This document shows, piece after piece, positions 1-47,860 of a stretch of 64,000 nt of DNA. The notes below the pieces were generated by a model. The model had not been told where the DNA came from, made no database searches, and saw only the letters and a program-made list of their open reading frames with translations. Positions within the stretch are counted from its first letter, which is position 1, and each line of letters opens with the position of its first letter. Source of the stretch: Micrasema longulum (taxonomy: Eukaryota > Arthropoda > Insecta > Trichoptera > Brachycentridae); NCBI GenBank assembly GCA_022494885.1, contig JAGVSM010003643.1, positions 80,346 to 144,345 on the forward strand. Direction: 5' to 3'. Position numbers and translations under genes: made by a program.

Positions 1-34292
<34,292 letters not shown>

Positions 34293-36343
34293 CGCCCGGC
34301 CTTCCTCTGTCTCTAGCCTACCGAGACATGATCGAGACACGCGCTGATCGTGGAAACAAGCACGTGTGACTATCGCCATTTCGTGTCGTATCCCTGCATC
34401 TGGTCTGCATCCTGTAATTCAGATGCAGACTATGGACAGTGAACGTCCGGGGCTGAAGAATCTGATGCTGCGTAAAGTAGGCTTGCGTGGTGCATGACTA
34501 AATACCCAATGATCACTCTGTTTTTTTTCTTCAATGATGAAGCGTTTATTTGTGTATATTGATCGTGTCATTATCATTAAGGCGATGATCAGTGCAAGCT
34601 CACGACGCAACTGTGTCTCTCCGTTAAATAATCTCGGAAACAACATTATTAGTGACGTTAAAGAATGCCGATCGTGACATTCTCGGCTCGGGACATCTAT
34701 CGCCGTTTATTCGATGAAATTTTTGCAAATTGCTGTGACACTCGATGACGATTTCAACACCGAAGATGACGCTCGTGCGCGGAACTCTGTATCAATATTC
34801 CCGCCCTGTATGGTGATATGACGTGACATTCGTGGACGAGGTAAAATTGATTGTGAACGGTTTAAGAAGCAACATCGATCGAGCCGTCCCCTTCTAAGGA
34901 GAACTAACATGTGCCAGTGTACGCTTTAGACAATGATGGGATTAAACGATAACATATAATACCAATTGGTAACGTGGTATCGATGGTCGATATTTGATAT
35001 GACAAAATACAACGTTTCACACGGCAACAAAAGTTACTAAGATTTTATTTATTTTTTTAAGGAAGAATGTGTAATACCTGAGAAGGAAAACGGCATAATG
35101 AAATCGTAATTAACAATTAACAAAGTAAGAATGAAATCCACAAACTAGTGTAGTTAGCTGATGTCTACATCTGCACTCGTATATTATCCATTTGATTTTA
35201 AAATTAATTGAAATTTCGATTGAGTGGGTATAAAAAGTTGCCTGTGAATTTGGACGCTAAAAAATGTACCAACTTTTGTTAAAAAGAAAATTGTGTCCCA
35301 TTACGAAGAAACTTTAAATTCATGTCCGAGATGCGAAACGATTTCTAAATTAAACATTAATCAGACTCCCTCCAAAACATACTGATTTGATTTGTTAAGT
35401 ATGTGGAATGATACTCGGCGAGATGGGAGTAAGTGTTGTGCATTTTACTCGAATATTATGTGTTGTGTTGTGTGCGTGACACGTGACGAGCCGTCACGAT
35501 ACGAGCGAGAAGTGCAAGAAGAGGATATTGCCGCTTCTGTTTGGGGAGAAAACAAAAGAATATTGACATTTTCTTTGAATTTATTTCTAAAAAGTTTATT
35601 AGCTGAGATTTTTTTTACTAATGCTTGATCAATTTGCTATGTTTAATCGTTATACCAAGATTTTCTGGTAAATTTATAAAATATTATAATTTGTACAAAT
35701 TAATTGTCTTTGTGACTATTTATCTTTTTAAGTTTAATAATTGTAAGTTTGCATTTCTTCGAACCGAAGACGTTCATTTTGACTTTCAATATTCAATAAT
35801 TTATTGGCTCATTTTCAATTTTGGCGTTTGTATGTTTTATTTTTTATTGAATCCTATTATAGTACGAATCATCGCGAGTTATCCATTTTTATTCTATTAA
35901 TTATTAATTTCAAAATGCACACCAAAGATAGGCATTTTTTTCGTATTTTTTAATGATAAGTTTTATTCCAAAATAATATGATTCTACTTTCTTAACAAAA
36001 CAACTGTAAATACAAATAAACATTTTAATATTTTGGTAATATATCGATAAGATTTTTAACTTCTTAATTTTATATTTAAACAACACTCGGTGAATATTAT
36101 ACTGCGGAAGCTTTAAATATATTTTTTTAATCACTTGAAATTTGTAATCCTTTTTAGTGAAGTAATTTGTATAACGCACTATTTAGAAGTAAGTTCTAAT
36201 ATAAGTCGGCCATTAGTTTATTCAAACCTAGAAAGCTTCGGAATTGTTTACAATGGTTGTCAGCTCGCATTGTATTCAAGTCGCGCTGAAAATATTCAAA
36301 AGTTGAGCATAAATGTGAATTAATACATATTATTTTCAACTCT

Positions 36344-36970
36344 CCCTTCCCGGTGATGTGTAGCTAGTACACACTGCATCTAAAAACTTGTATATCTCTG
36401 TAAATATAATAAAAACTCGGTAAGATTTTCGATATTCCTTAGTTATGCTATTACGTAGCGATTGAAACATTTTATTATTAAATCATTTTATACTTGTTGG
36501 GCACAGAAAAAATATTTTACAAAAAATTAGAGATAAATCATCTACACAATCAAAAGCCTACCGATGTGTCACATTGTCGCAGCGATGAAGTAAAAAAATA
36601 CCAAATTCCATTGTCTCAAATGAATCTTTACGTCTCACTCTCCACGTTATAGATATACTCGTGAGTGAGAGAGACAATTTTACATGCGACAAAGGTCAGC
36701 CTGTACCACTGCCACAAAACACTCAGTTCTCAGTTGCTCTCGGAATTCCGCTAAGAGTGGACCATTTGCTGACGCTCACAGCGCAGTTTTTTCATGTTTT
36801 TAGCGATTATATTTTAAATATTGACTTCAAATATAGTTGATTGAAGTAATTGCCTACGAATGCTCCATTTTCCAGATTTTAAATCCCTAATTTTTGTATG
36901 TGTATTGACTACATAGCACCGGAATGTGCAAATTTTTTTAACACAGCGAGGGAAGGGCTAGTAATGATTA
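36344..36970. repeat. Dispersed repeat R1, copy 3, inside the presumed 3' UTR
   Basis: Begins ccggtgatgtgtagctagta and follows copy 2 through tgtctcaaatgaatctttac, cctgtaccactgcc, tgtgtattgactacatagca to gggaagggct. Because the three copies start at different places on the left, the true left end is unclear, while the gggaaggg right end is shared by copies 2 and 3. Confidence 0.7.
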
Positions 36971-38986
36971 GGCTTCCGACTTATATTAGGACTTATAATT
37001 TTATTTATACCGATCATTTTATAATAATGTAGTGTGATAATTTATTAATGAATTTCCTTTATCAAGTTATGTAACCCTAATTGAAAAAAAGTACAAAATG
37101 TTTATGTAAATTTGTTTCCACGCTTATGATTTAATTTGTGCCACTTTTTGGACCATTGCTTAAAAAAATATTCTGCCATATAAAATTTGGAAATAATATT
37201 GGGCATAATCACGTTTATATAATAAACGCAATAATCATGTTTGAGTACATAATCACTGTATGTACTTACTGACATTTTTGTACGAGTTATTCAGTACCAG
37301 CATTGTGACGAGATCTACCGTCAGTTTACAAAGCTAGATTTCCGACTGGGGTAACCTCCGACGTTTCATGTTTGTTGGAGGTGCGAAGTCATTTTGTTAG
37401 TTAATATTTGTACCCCTTTGTCAATCATTATTTGTATTCTGACATTGATAGACTTCGTAAAAGTATTTAATTAAATTTTGTGTATTTTGTAGTGTATTTT
37501 GAAAACTGATTCAGGCGCTTGTTGAATGTAAAAATTGAAAATAAGTTCTTCTGTGATCCACGTTTGATTTTAGCTAATAGTGTGTATTTTATTTTCTATT
37601 GATGTAATTTTTTTCTCGGAAATATTTTCCCGCTTTGTCTCATTTAACTGTACCGTGAAATTATATTATTAATTAGCATTCATAATAAGTTACGCAATAT
37701 ACAATTAATATTTTCACTATTTCGTTTTAGTCTTTATCACTTGATAATAATTTTAGATTGTTTGATCTTCGCTACGCGTAAAAACTACAAAAAAATGTAC
37801 GTTAGCTTTGGTGGTTAGATGATATCTGCTTTACTTGGGTTTATAATCTAATTCTTTGTTATTAAAAGTCTCGCACTAGGAAGAGTTCGTATTAATATCT
37901 TAGTTTGTCTAGAATTTGTATTAGAATCCAAAGTATGTTTACTGTATCTGGTATCTCCACCTTTCGCTTGGCAGAATATCAACATAGTCATTAGTAGCGG
38001 GTAGGTTTTCGTAGTTGTTGAATTTCGTTTTTTTTATGAATCAAATTTGAAAATGGTGTTAGGTGTTCATTAGGTAAGTTTAAGGAAGGAAGCGAAGCGT
38101 GCGGTGCGTAGAAGAAATGGCAGTACTTTGCGAGTACAGTTTCTACCCTGATACGTACCTAGGATTAGTTTTGCAATTTGCCGCGTAATAAATGGGTACG
38201 AGGACTACTTTAGTTTAACCCGAGTAATTATCTTTTTGTGGTTATGCGTAACAATATGTATATTTAGAAGTGTTGGGTTTTGCGCATTTTGTGATATATT
38301 TTTACGCCGGAAAGAATACTTACTAGTGTCGGTGGAGCTCCACTCGCGTCCCGCTTGCGGCCGACGGCCACGGTCGCTTCTAATATTCCCAGTGGCCAAA
38401 CACGTAAACCCGCAGTTTCTTACCGTACGAGGAGAGATGTGTGTTGTGTATATAGCTTGTGGCGAATTGTCGTGACTAGATTTGTTGTAGCGTTCATCTT
38501 TCTACTTGCACCGGTCTGCGAAGACCACAACAGGGATTAAATAATATTTCTTTGAGACAAAATCAAAAAAATAATTATGTATCTATTCACCCGGGATGAA
38601 TGTTATACTGGAGTCACTCTATGCGTGTGTTTGTGTAGAATATCTGTCCAAACTTGCATTACAAAAGGCTGTTCTTGTATAATTTACCATGGTTACTTTG
38701 TGAATATTTCATTTTCTTTACGCATATTCAATTTGGTAGCGTTGTTTAACCTTATCGTGATGTAATCCAGAATCTGCCTTTCCCCTTTTCCCATATGCAT
38801 ACACATGTGTACTGTAGACATACTGTTCTGTGTCGGTCACCCGATCTCGCAATAATTTGACAAGTCACTTCGGGAGGAAAAGTCTTTGTATCATTTAAAT
38901 ATTATGTATTATATAATAAATGGGAATTCAGGGATAAAACTAGATGCGTGCGCATTTATTATCTTTTTTAATTAATCATGGTTGTA

Positions 38987-38992
38987 AATAAA
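38987..38992 (+). promoter_or_regulatory. Candidate poly(A) signal AATAAA
   Basis: The hexamer lies in gttgtaaataaaattc and is followed 15-60 bp later by long T runs, which can act as the downstream element. It is one of several candidates for the Hipk transcript end. Confidence 0.4.
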
Positions 38993-41900
38993 ATTCTTAT
39001 TAACTACTATAATTTGATTTTTTTATTTTCTTTTGGTTATTATTTATTTTGTTTTTCTTTCAGTTTTTGTTGAATTTTGGTTATTATCGAAGCTGTCCAA
39101 GTCTCGTGGCCGTCCTCGCACGTGGGAGAAAATTCTAAAACAAAGTAACCAATAAATTCACCCTTTAACATGTAAACTATTGTAACTTGAAAATCTTTTT
39201 TTTTTAGCATTATTACTTTGAACTTACTTGGCTTTTGTTCAAATTTTAGCCAGTGTTTTTTTTTAATTTGGATATTAAAAAATAAACATACTATCGTAAT
39301 GACTTTCAAATGTTACAATAGCTTACATCAGCGGATACAAATGAGATATTTTCTACTTTGTATTGGAAACGAAGTATTAGGCCGCCATGGGTAAGGCAAG
39401 TAAATATTAAAATGAAAACATTTAACGCACAGTGATAAAGAGTGCATAATATACGTTGATTCCCTAAAAATAGAGGTAAGATATTGGACAGTTTTGTTTT
39501 TATTTGATTTTTTTTTACAATGTTTGCGGATTTTTGTAGAATCATCACAAATTTCTCTATTTATACTTCCCTAGGTGTAACATTATTTGACCAAATATTT
39601 TCAATACATTAAGTAAGGATATTCATTCTAAAGTAAAAGATTTGCCAATTTAATAAATTTATATATTTTTTATAAAGAAGCTTGTAGAGAATGATAATAA
39701 TGGATCTGATTAGGTGGAAGGAAGTTTTTATTAACTGTCATCGAATTATTTTCTCGCAAATAAAACATTTACAATTAGAAAAGACAAATTATTTGTTGAG
39801 TTACATTTACTCTGATTTGTTTCTCGCTAGAAAAAATATATTAGAGGATTGCTTTAGTGCGTACTTTAGATGCGTGTGTGTGTGTGTGACCTAAAAATCA
39901 TTGATTTAAATAGCTTTTTCTATTGCTTAAATTAGTGTTATCCACATATTTACTAAAGCACTTTTTTATTCTAAAACATATATCGAAGTGATGTTCAATT
40001 TATTGCGATAGATTTTTTACTCGATAACTCGGTGTAATACGTCATCTTTTAAGGTTTAATTCTTACTTCACTCTTAGGTCACATTGAAAGAAATGTTCTA
40101 TAAAATAAGGATTACACTAGCTTACACATACTTACATACATACAGGGGACTGTTTTTATATCAATTTACTAGGTAGACATTTGATCCATTTTTAATAAGA
40201 TGTTGATGTAGTTTTTTGGAATAATAATATTGCTGTTTATATTATAATCGTACGTAAACCGTGTGTACCTCTGTAGTGATGCATTTCATCAAATTAACAT
40301 AACTTTACTGTCTCCTTATTCTGTATTCTCGTAAATGTGTCGATATATTATATATAGTCAATTAGAATTACATACATATTCATCGATTATACTGATTTTT
40401 GTGTAGCCGTAGCACACAAGCACACAGGCACACAGGTACCGTTGATTTCTGATGTTCAGTTGACGCAAATCTTTATACATGTATATCTAAAGAACCAAAC
40501 GCAGCTTGAGTAAACAATGAACGCCGAAGTACTGCGAAGAGTAATGCTGAATATTTCCAGAGCATAATGTACCCGTTTGTGATAACCTCGCCGCTCACTG
40601 CGCTTGGATCATCGTAAAGTAATGTAAGTAGGAAGTACGTTACAATGTATATCCATTCAAATACTTAAGGCTGTAGAGATACTAGTATCGGTGTTTTATC
40701 CTGTGTAATAAATAAATACATTCTTCGCTTTAAGTATGGCACATTTTGGAGAAGTAATCATATTATACAGAAGATACGGTTGTAGCCATAATGTCTAACT
40801 AGGAATAGTCTGACTGTATCGGTGTATGGGCACTCCCTAGACATTATTCATTAACAAAACATATACTACGAGCTTAATATTGCTGTCTATGATAACTTCC
40901 ACAAGTACCTAATTGAATATTGAATAGTTTTTTCTAAAATTAAGATAATTAAAGTGTGTCCTAAATGTTAGATGAGATTTTGTCCTTTTCATGTCACATT
41001 TTTGTGTCTTAATGTTCCTCAAATTTTGTGCAAATCTTAATGTTATCACTCGATGGAGGAATAGTGTCCTAGTAGTAAATTAATGTTCTTAACCAAACCG
41101 TATATAACCTAAATGACATTACTAATTACTATCCAGTTTACCACATCTCAGTTCGATCTACGCTGGATAAGACTGGTCAGTATATTCTCCCCACTAAAGC
41201 TTCATACAGCCATAGCTTGGACCATTAGAGTTGAGAGTACATATAGACATGTTGTAGGTAATATTTGTTAGAAATGATGGGTATATAGATTAATGTTGTC
41301 AAATAAAGCTGTACATTCTCGTGGCTGTTTCAACAAATAAGTTATCAAGATTTTACAACTTTTCTATTCTCAGTGTGGTGGTAGATGTTATTACCATAGA
41401 GTTTTACAAATTGGTAGACATAAGAGTTGAATCTACTCACAATAATTAAGTACACAGAGAGTACATAATATATAGCATGGATCTTATTCAATGTTTTCTA
41501 GTTGTGCCGCTGTCAAAATCTTTAGTCTCGGTGTTTATAGCTAAACCAATATTATAAGATTGGAAAGATTTGCATTTGATGTCTTTAAAATGATATTTTT
41601 ATAATTGTTAAATTGTACTGAATGTTCTTAAGATTACAAACTTCTATTCTAGATGTAGTGGAATAACTATCGCTAGGGAATGGTACAGAATAACGAGTCT
41701 CCGTAGAAGTATACCCTTAGAGAGGCAACTGGTAGAGTTTTCGCTCAATATGACTTTACAAAGATTCAACCCTCAAATTCTCAATAAAATTTTTGCTAAA
41801 ATTATTATAATATTTAGCTCAAATTTGCTTTAGCCATCTGTATTGAAATATGTTTGAAAAAAGTCTGATTTCTATCATTACATAAAGAAAATGTGTAGTA

Positions 41901-42134
41901 AACAACCTCAACATGATGTAGTTTGATTGCAGAGAATAAATTCACAGTTCACAGGGCAGTGAACTCACAGGAGTCAGCCCGACATAGTGTAATTTGGTTA
42001 GAAGAATTGACATGCGTTATTTTCATTAAAGATTTCACAGAAGAAGCAACTTTTTTAAGAAAACAAACTTGTGATAAAATATATAGAAATAGAGTATTTT
42101 AGATAATGCAAATGGAAGGTTTTGTTTTACGTGA

Positions 42135-42220
42135 GGCACGCAGTTCCGAAGTGCTCGTCACTCGAGATACGTACGTAGTTATACGAAAACGGAGGTAGTT
42201 AGTTTCGGGAGCTGCGTGCC
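42135..42220. other. Long-stem hairpin, about 16 bp stem with one bulge
   Basis: ggcacgcagttccgaa (42135-42150) pairs with ttcgggagctgcgtgcc (42204-42220), one G bulged, closing a loop of about 53 nt. It stands out from AT-rich surroundings. Confidence 0.5.
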
Positions 42221-43657
42221 GGAATTTATTTAATATAATGACAATAATGCACTCAACACCCACTTACACAAAGCTCCGAAAGTTTAGCGAGTTTCCTGCT
42301 CTGTGGTGGCGGTTCTCTACGGGTTTACTCGGAGTCCGACCGACAGAGAGCTCTGGCTTCCCCGGTATGGATGGACTACGAAGCCGTTGTAGTAGTGTCT
42401 CACTTATTATTATTACGTACGATTTATTATCTTACAATCGATGTGCCTAACGTATCACTGGATGAACAATTTATTATCTCTAATATTAATTATCGTATTT
42501 AAATCATTACACCTATTGTTAAGTCATACCTTATATTACAGAAAATGTGTCCAATGAAAATAGAGTTACGGTAAATGTAGCTAGGTAGTTTGTGCATTGA
42601 GTTGATGTTCATCGCATAGATTCGGTGTTTGTTTCGCCTTTTATCTCCTAATATATAGAACGATCCTTCGCTCTGCAGATGTTGCGGGGTAGGAGAGCGG
42701 AACAGTCCAGAGTGGATCGGTTAACAGTGTTAACACCCACCCCTGAACTGTTTCCTTAGGAAGAATCGGACGTGTTAGAATACAAAGGCTGTCACTAAAG
42801 TTACGTATGGGCGAAGGGTTCAGTGAATAGATATATCATTTTGAATGTGTACTTTAATGTAAGTTAACGATACAAATGTGTAACCTAGTGATTGTAGACT
42901 TGTACTATAAACATAGAAATTGCAATTATTGTTGATCCAAAAAAATCAAATGTGTAGTTTTTTATTGTAATATTATATAATAATTAATGCAAAAAATACA
43001 AAATATTATATATTATATAAATAGTTTGGTAGATCTATAATTGTGATATGAAGTATCTAATTTTTCATACAATGCTCTCCATAGAATTTTTATATAGAAC
43101 TTATCATTATAGATGTTACTTAAATTACGTCACTCGAGTTTTTCTAAAATTTTTAACAACTTCCAAGTAAAATAATCACTCTTTGCATTTCAATATAGTA
43201 TTCAATATCTGTCGACTGATTTCATTCTTTTAAAATTTTAGTAAGTAGATCAATCTGTTTGCTTCACCGCTAACTTTAATCCAACGTAATGACACATCTT
43301 TTCCGCGTTATTTCCCATAAACTGCCACTAAATTACGCCTATCAATCGAAACATCTTTAAATTGATAACTTTATATATTATACTATGGACAATACGAACT
43401 TCTTACACAAGTTGAATGTAAATTGGGTCGATAGTTAAATATAACAGAAACGAACATGAATTTGATAAAATTATTAAATTATTGTGAATTACAATGAAAC
43501 TATAATGTGATTCTTTTAAATAAATTTAATAAAATAACTGTTTTACAGACAGTCTTGAATCATGACAATAGTTGTTCCATGTAGTTCATTTGGTAAATAA
43601 TATAATGTAACTCAGTCGTCACAGTCAATGGATTTGGATGGATTTTCTTGTATTGTA

Positions 43658-43668
43658 AATAAAATAAA
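43658..43668 (+). promoter_or_regulatory. Candidate distal poly(A) signal (overlapping AATAAA pair)
   Basis: Two overlapping AATAAA hexamers occur in gtaaataaaataaacat. They lie at the end of a roughly 6.7-kb stretch (37.0-43.7 kb) in which I see no mobile-element copies, which would fit a long alternative 3' UTR. This is inference only. Confidence 0.3.
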
Positions 43669-44995
43669 CATTTTGATATTTAAACACACAAATACAAAAA
43701 CTCATATTGCTGCATGTTTATGCATTTCAAAGTAGTTTCATAATTTTTTGAAAACAACTATTAACAAAGACAAAAATTGCCTGTAAGATTTTTATTTTGT
43801 AGATTATTATATTATTAAATGAAATATTTTTACTTTTTACGTTTTCAATACTCCAGAGCTGTTTTTATAAAACAATATTATTGTTTCAACTTCAAACTAT
43901 TTTGTTGCATAATCTGAGATAAACAGTAGAAAACGATTGAGGACGCAGGTGCTTAAGAAACAGATAGTTTGGTGTAGCCAGGATAAAAATTAGTTATAGT
44001 TTCAGTTTTTACTTTTTAAAGAACTTATGTTTCAATTTGTGTATTTTTAAGATCGAACAGCTCCGGAGTAAAATGTGAAGAAGATGCATTCACACGCCTT
44101 AAAAACTCAGTGCAAAAAATATAATAATGTCATTACGTTGCTATTTGTCAAAATTTAGCTAATATTATCGCATCAATCAAATTTTGAAAATTTAAATGTT
44201 TATCCTAAAAATTAAAATTGAAAAATAAAAAATGAAGGGAGAAGCTTGCGAGGTGTTTCACAAATTTATAAAATTTAGCACAGTGTGTGTTTTCTTATAG
44301 CCAAAGTAATAAATGTTCTATTAATAATTGTAAAGCAAAGTCAATGGGCCTAGATGCATATTTTTTTAGAAAAATAATCATGTTTTCATGTTGTATGCAA
44401 ACTCACTGACGAGGTTGGTAGCATCCTGCAGTGAGAGAAAAAATAAAATACATATAAAAAAACACAAATTAACAAATTATTGTTTGTATTTACTACTGTG
44501 GTGATGTTGTAATAAATATTTATACGGAAGTCATCTGCAACATATTCTCTTTTATTTCATCCTTTACCCCCTCCTCTGGGCAGTGCGTTTTGCCAAACTC
44601 ATGGTGGAATGGCATTCCATTGTTTGAACCCGACTAAATATATCACTTACATACTCGTACATCATTTCACAAAATAAACCAGTACGATCGTGGCTCTGGA
44701 TACTAATTATATCCTACTACAACTAGGTAACTTCAAATCCACTAAAGTTGTGCATTCAAATCACCATAATACTATTTAAATCCATCACGACTTGTCTATT
44801 TGAAGCGTACATGGAGGAAGATACAAAATAATGGTTTAGTTAGTGGTCAACTCCAAAATCCTGATTTTGAGGTTGCCCAGTTGTAGTAATTACCATTGAC
44901 ATATTAACGCATAGACGCGTCCTATAGAGTAAAATATTTTTTAAAGTAGTGATGCCAAAATGTACCCGTAGTTACTGAGTCTGTTTATTTTCACT

Positions 44996-45071
44996 GGGGC
45001 CCGATTACAACGGGACGTTAACATTTATCGTCAATTTTATCTACAAAGTAAAATTAAGTTTAGAAATTTTT
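44996..45071. mobile_element. TIR element M1-related solo left end
   Basis: ggggcccgattacaacggga through caaagtaaaattaagttt is repeated in the same orientation at 45842-45912 (small differences). No right end of its own is seen before 46086. Confidence 0.6.
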
Positions 45072-45478
45072 GTCACTATATATTTTTTTGGTTTAGTTAT
45101 GAAAAAACTATTGTTATTTTTCCTATTTCAATGTTATTCATGATTAATTTGATACCTCACAAGAATACATTAGGGACTTGAGTTTTGGCAGCTGTAACTG
45201 TCAGTTGATTTAGTGTTAAGCTCCAGCAATTGTGCCATATTTGTGTGTTTTTGTGATTGTTTCCAAAGTTTTTTTAGTTTTAATGGTTGCTGGTAAGTAG
45301 TACATCCCAGATAAGCCGAATCCATATTTATTTTCTTATTTTGATCTTAATTTCAGTTTCTATATTTCATACTATTGAAATTTTCAGTTTCAGTAGTAAA
45401 TTGCAACAATAACTTCATTTGTTTTTTTTCTCAAGTTGTTTAATCTTCTATTTTTAAATAATTTAGTTTTGTGGGAAT

Positions 45479-45841
45479 ATGGAGAGGTTAAAAACGCGAC
45501 GTCAGGAACCTCCCGATATCCCCTCTACATCTTCATCAAACACTTCACTATCCTCTTCCCCAATTTTACCAAATAAAATAAGAAAAGTTTGCAAAAATGA
45601 TTTTATCAAAAATATTCAAAATAATACCTCAAACGTCTTAAACCCTATTTCTCAGTTATCTTTAAGATCGAATCAACCTTCATCTTCAGATTCAGTGGAT
45701 ATTATCATTAACAAATTTACAGAGAGAGACAGTGGACCTTTCTGTGTTTTTGTTCAAAAAAGTGTTCTTCCTAACTCATCTTTTTCATTAAATGTCATTG
45801 AACTTGGTAAACTCCTGCATTTTCTTAATATTCCCAATATC
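45479..45841 (+). mobile_element. Probable LINE ORF1 (gag-like) N-terminal fragment
   Basis: The frame starts MERLKTRRQEPPDIPSTSSS, a Ser/Pro/Asn-rich leader, then DSGPFCVFVQKSVLPNSSFS and VIELGKLLHFLNI. The PFxVFVQ...xxLGKLLxxxNI pattern resembles the gag-like ORF1 proteins of insect non-LTR elements. The frame runs on to 45961 only by reading into the TIR element at 45842. It could also be part of an unrecognised gene. Confidence 0.45.
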
Positions 45842-46086
45842 GGCCCCGATTACAATGGGAAGTTTATGTTTATCTTCAATTTTATAAACAAAGTAAAATT
45901 AAGTTTTCTGTATTATTGTAAGCAGAATATGCATACATTTTTTTATTCTAAACATGTTTAATTATAGGTTACCGACGAAGATACTTTAAATGTTTATGCA
46001 AATATACTCATTTTCGTTCACTAAAATCGGTTTTTCTTTATAGACAGTCAAAGATAACTGTTCTTTTCCCATTGTAATCGGGGCCC
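45842..46086. mobile_element. 245-bp TIR element, ends GGGCCCCGATTACAATGGGA
   Basis: The left ggccccgattacaatggga is matched by the inverted tcccattgtaatcggggccc at 46067-46086. Non-coding. The end sequence is close to that of the 20715-21354 element (GGGCCGCGATTACAA), so they are probably one family. Confidence 0.8.
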
Positions 46087-46924
46087 AGAGCTGCTTAATC
46101 CTACGGAGGCTCTCTTTTCACGTTCTAGTTAAAAGTTTAATAAATAAAATAAAAATATGTTTTTAAACACGTTTTTTTTTCTCCTTTTGCTGAAACATAT
46201 TTTGAAAAAAGAGTGTGGGAAAAAGTAATTTGAAAATAGATCGTAGGTAGAATAGATCCGGTGCAATGCGCTCGTCAAAATGCACGAATCACGACAGCAT
46301 TAAATGAAAAGGTTGTTGTGATTAAAACATTCCTTTCTATTCTTCCCCCGCTTTTTATCGGAGGTATTTTGGGAATCTCGGTAAACAGGTCCATATTGCT
46401 GTATTGTTCATTTGATCTCGCCGCCACAAGAGGCCGACTGGTTCGATTTGTACCGAAAGGAATATATATAGTCGGAGCGTACGTTCAAGGCGCACGGAAG
46501 GAATGCGGTAGTGCGTTGTGACGTTGTGACGCTGCCCGCTTGAGTTGAGATTATGAGACTTTTAATTATGTGTTTTACTTAGTTTATCTTACCTAGATGC
46601 ACAGTTTCAGCTTTATTCGAACAAATATGTAAGTTGAAGTGTAAAAACTGTTTACTGACATTAAAATGACGCCATTTTTATAAATTGCGAACTAAAAATA
46701 TTTTTATTCGTTTTTTGCTACTTTTTGAAAAGTTATTAGCTTTTTAAAAATGATATTTCAAGGTTTTGATGATATTTTCAGTCATACAATCGATTTCCTC
46801 GAAAAAGTTACAATATTATGACAGTGGTGCAGTGGCGGCCAAAAACATATCTAATACAGAAAAAGGATTTTTTAATTTGAAAAAGTTGAGGTTTTAAAGT
46901 TTGGCAGAGTTGGTCGACTTAATG

Positions 46925-47066
46925 GCCCTTCATCGTGATGATCAAACCCTTATCCGCACCCGGTGATGCATAGGGTACTACATTATTAAACAAACTGTAG
47001 CATATCTCGATCGCCACGTGAACTTAATGTGATCAGTACTACGCTAAAGATAAGTAGATAATCGCG
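46925..47066 (-). repeat. SINE family S1 body fragment
   Basis: It shares ccgcacc...gtgatgcatagggtact and gtgatcagtactacgct with 5835-6088. The tRNA-like head is not recognisable. Confidence 0.5.
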
Positions 47067-47689
47067 GTACCTAAAAGCAAGATCGTATGTTTGTGACCTT
47101 GAACTATCGTTACTCGCGTCCCCATCCTTAAAAAATGGCGCTTAGATTCAGTTTTCGTCGTGTATTTTTTTCCGTTTAGATTTCAAAGAAATACATGTAG
47201 ATTTAATATTTCTTACCTTTATTACCATGTCCATATGGGTGCTGATTATATATTGATTAGTCTTGAATAGTGTCGATTTGTTCCCTTTCCTTTTCATCCT
47301 TTTTCAATAAAAAAGATAGAGGGTATAATGTAGCGAATAGCGAGCTCAAATTTTTAATCTATGTTCTCATGACTTTTTTCATACTTTCCAGTGCATCTAA
47401 AAAAAGTTTCGCCGGTGGTGTTTAAAAGATTTTTTTGCTCGCAGTCGCGTGTTCTGATAAAAGCATTGAAATTTACAAATAAACAGGTGGCAAGTATTAC
47501 AAATACTTCAAACAGTGTACATTATAATATAAAAATACCAGCATACCCTCATACCAGCACTTTTGCTGATTGGGAATATTTCGTACTAATAAAATATGTA
47601 ATAAAATGTTATATGTAAAGTTTAAAAACCTTGTATTTTTTTTATAAAATAATTTTATATTACGTAATGCTACTTCAGGTTTGCCTGCT

Positions 47690-47860
47690 TCACAAGGCAT
47701 CGGGTTCTCGACATCCAGGACGTCCACTGCTTATTTGGTTGGCAGTTCATGTCAGAACTACGAGATGCGAACCTGACTTGTGAGGATGCACAGGAGCTGG
47801 AAGCCGACAGAGATCCCTGGAGGATTTTTGTGGACACCACATGCTCCAACTAAGGAGCGG
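47690..47860 (+). mobile_element. LINE ORF2 extreme C terminus (…CSN stop), copy 1
   Basis: The frame reads LEADRDPWRIFVDTTCSN then TAA at about 47851. The same ending (WRPFVDTICSN, stop) occurs at 48680-48717. The W-x-x-F-V-D-x-x-C-S-N ending and the following gcg-a-cg-attatga block recur, so this is a repeat family rather than a gene. Confidence 0.5.

Larger units (their letters stand above)
34293..39020 (+). other. Hipk: Probable Hipk 3' UTR (extent uncertain)
   Basis: Sequence directly after the Hipk stop has no convincing ORF on either strand. AATAAA hexamers occur at 36015, 36408 and 38987. The last of these is followed by a T-rich stretch (from about 39007), as expected for a cleavage site. 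A dispersed repeat lies inside (36344-36970). Whether the transcript ends here, earlier or as late as 43.7 kb cannot be decided without transcript data. Confidence 0.5.
39021..44990. other. AT-rich region without recognisable gene
   Basis: I see no conserved coding motif and no copies of the window's repeat families. It may be a distal Hipk 3' UTR or intergenic DNA. Contents worth naming are the hairpin at 42135-42220 and the overlapping AATAAA pair at 43658. Confidence 0.4.

Noticed and set aside
35392..36323. Small genes downstream of Hipk (ORFs at 35392, 35625, 36135)
   Set aside because: AT-rich translations with no motif, no matching splice or start context, and located where the Hipk 3' UTR is expected.
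38115..38150. miRNA-like hairpin gtact...agtac
   Set aside because: The stem is only about five pairs plus a short outer extension, too little to support a precursor.
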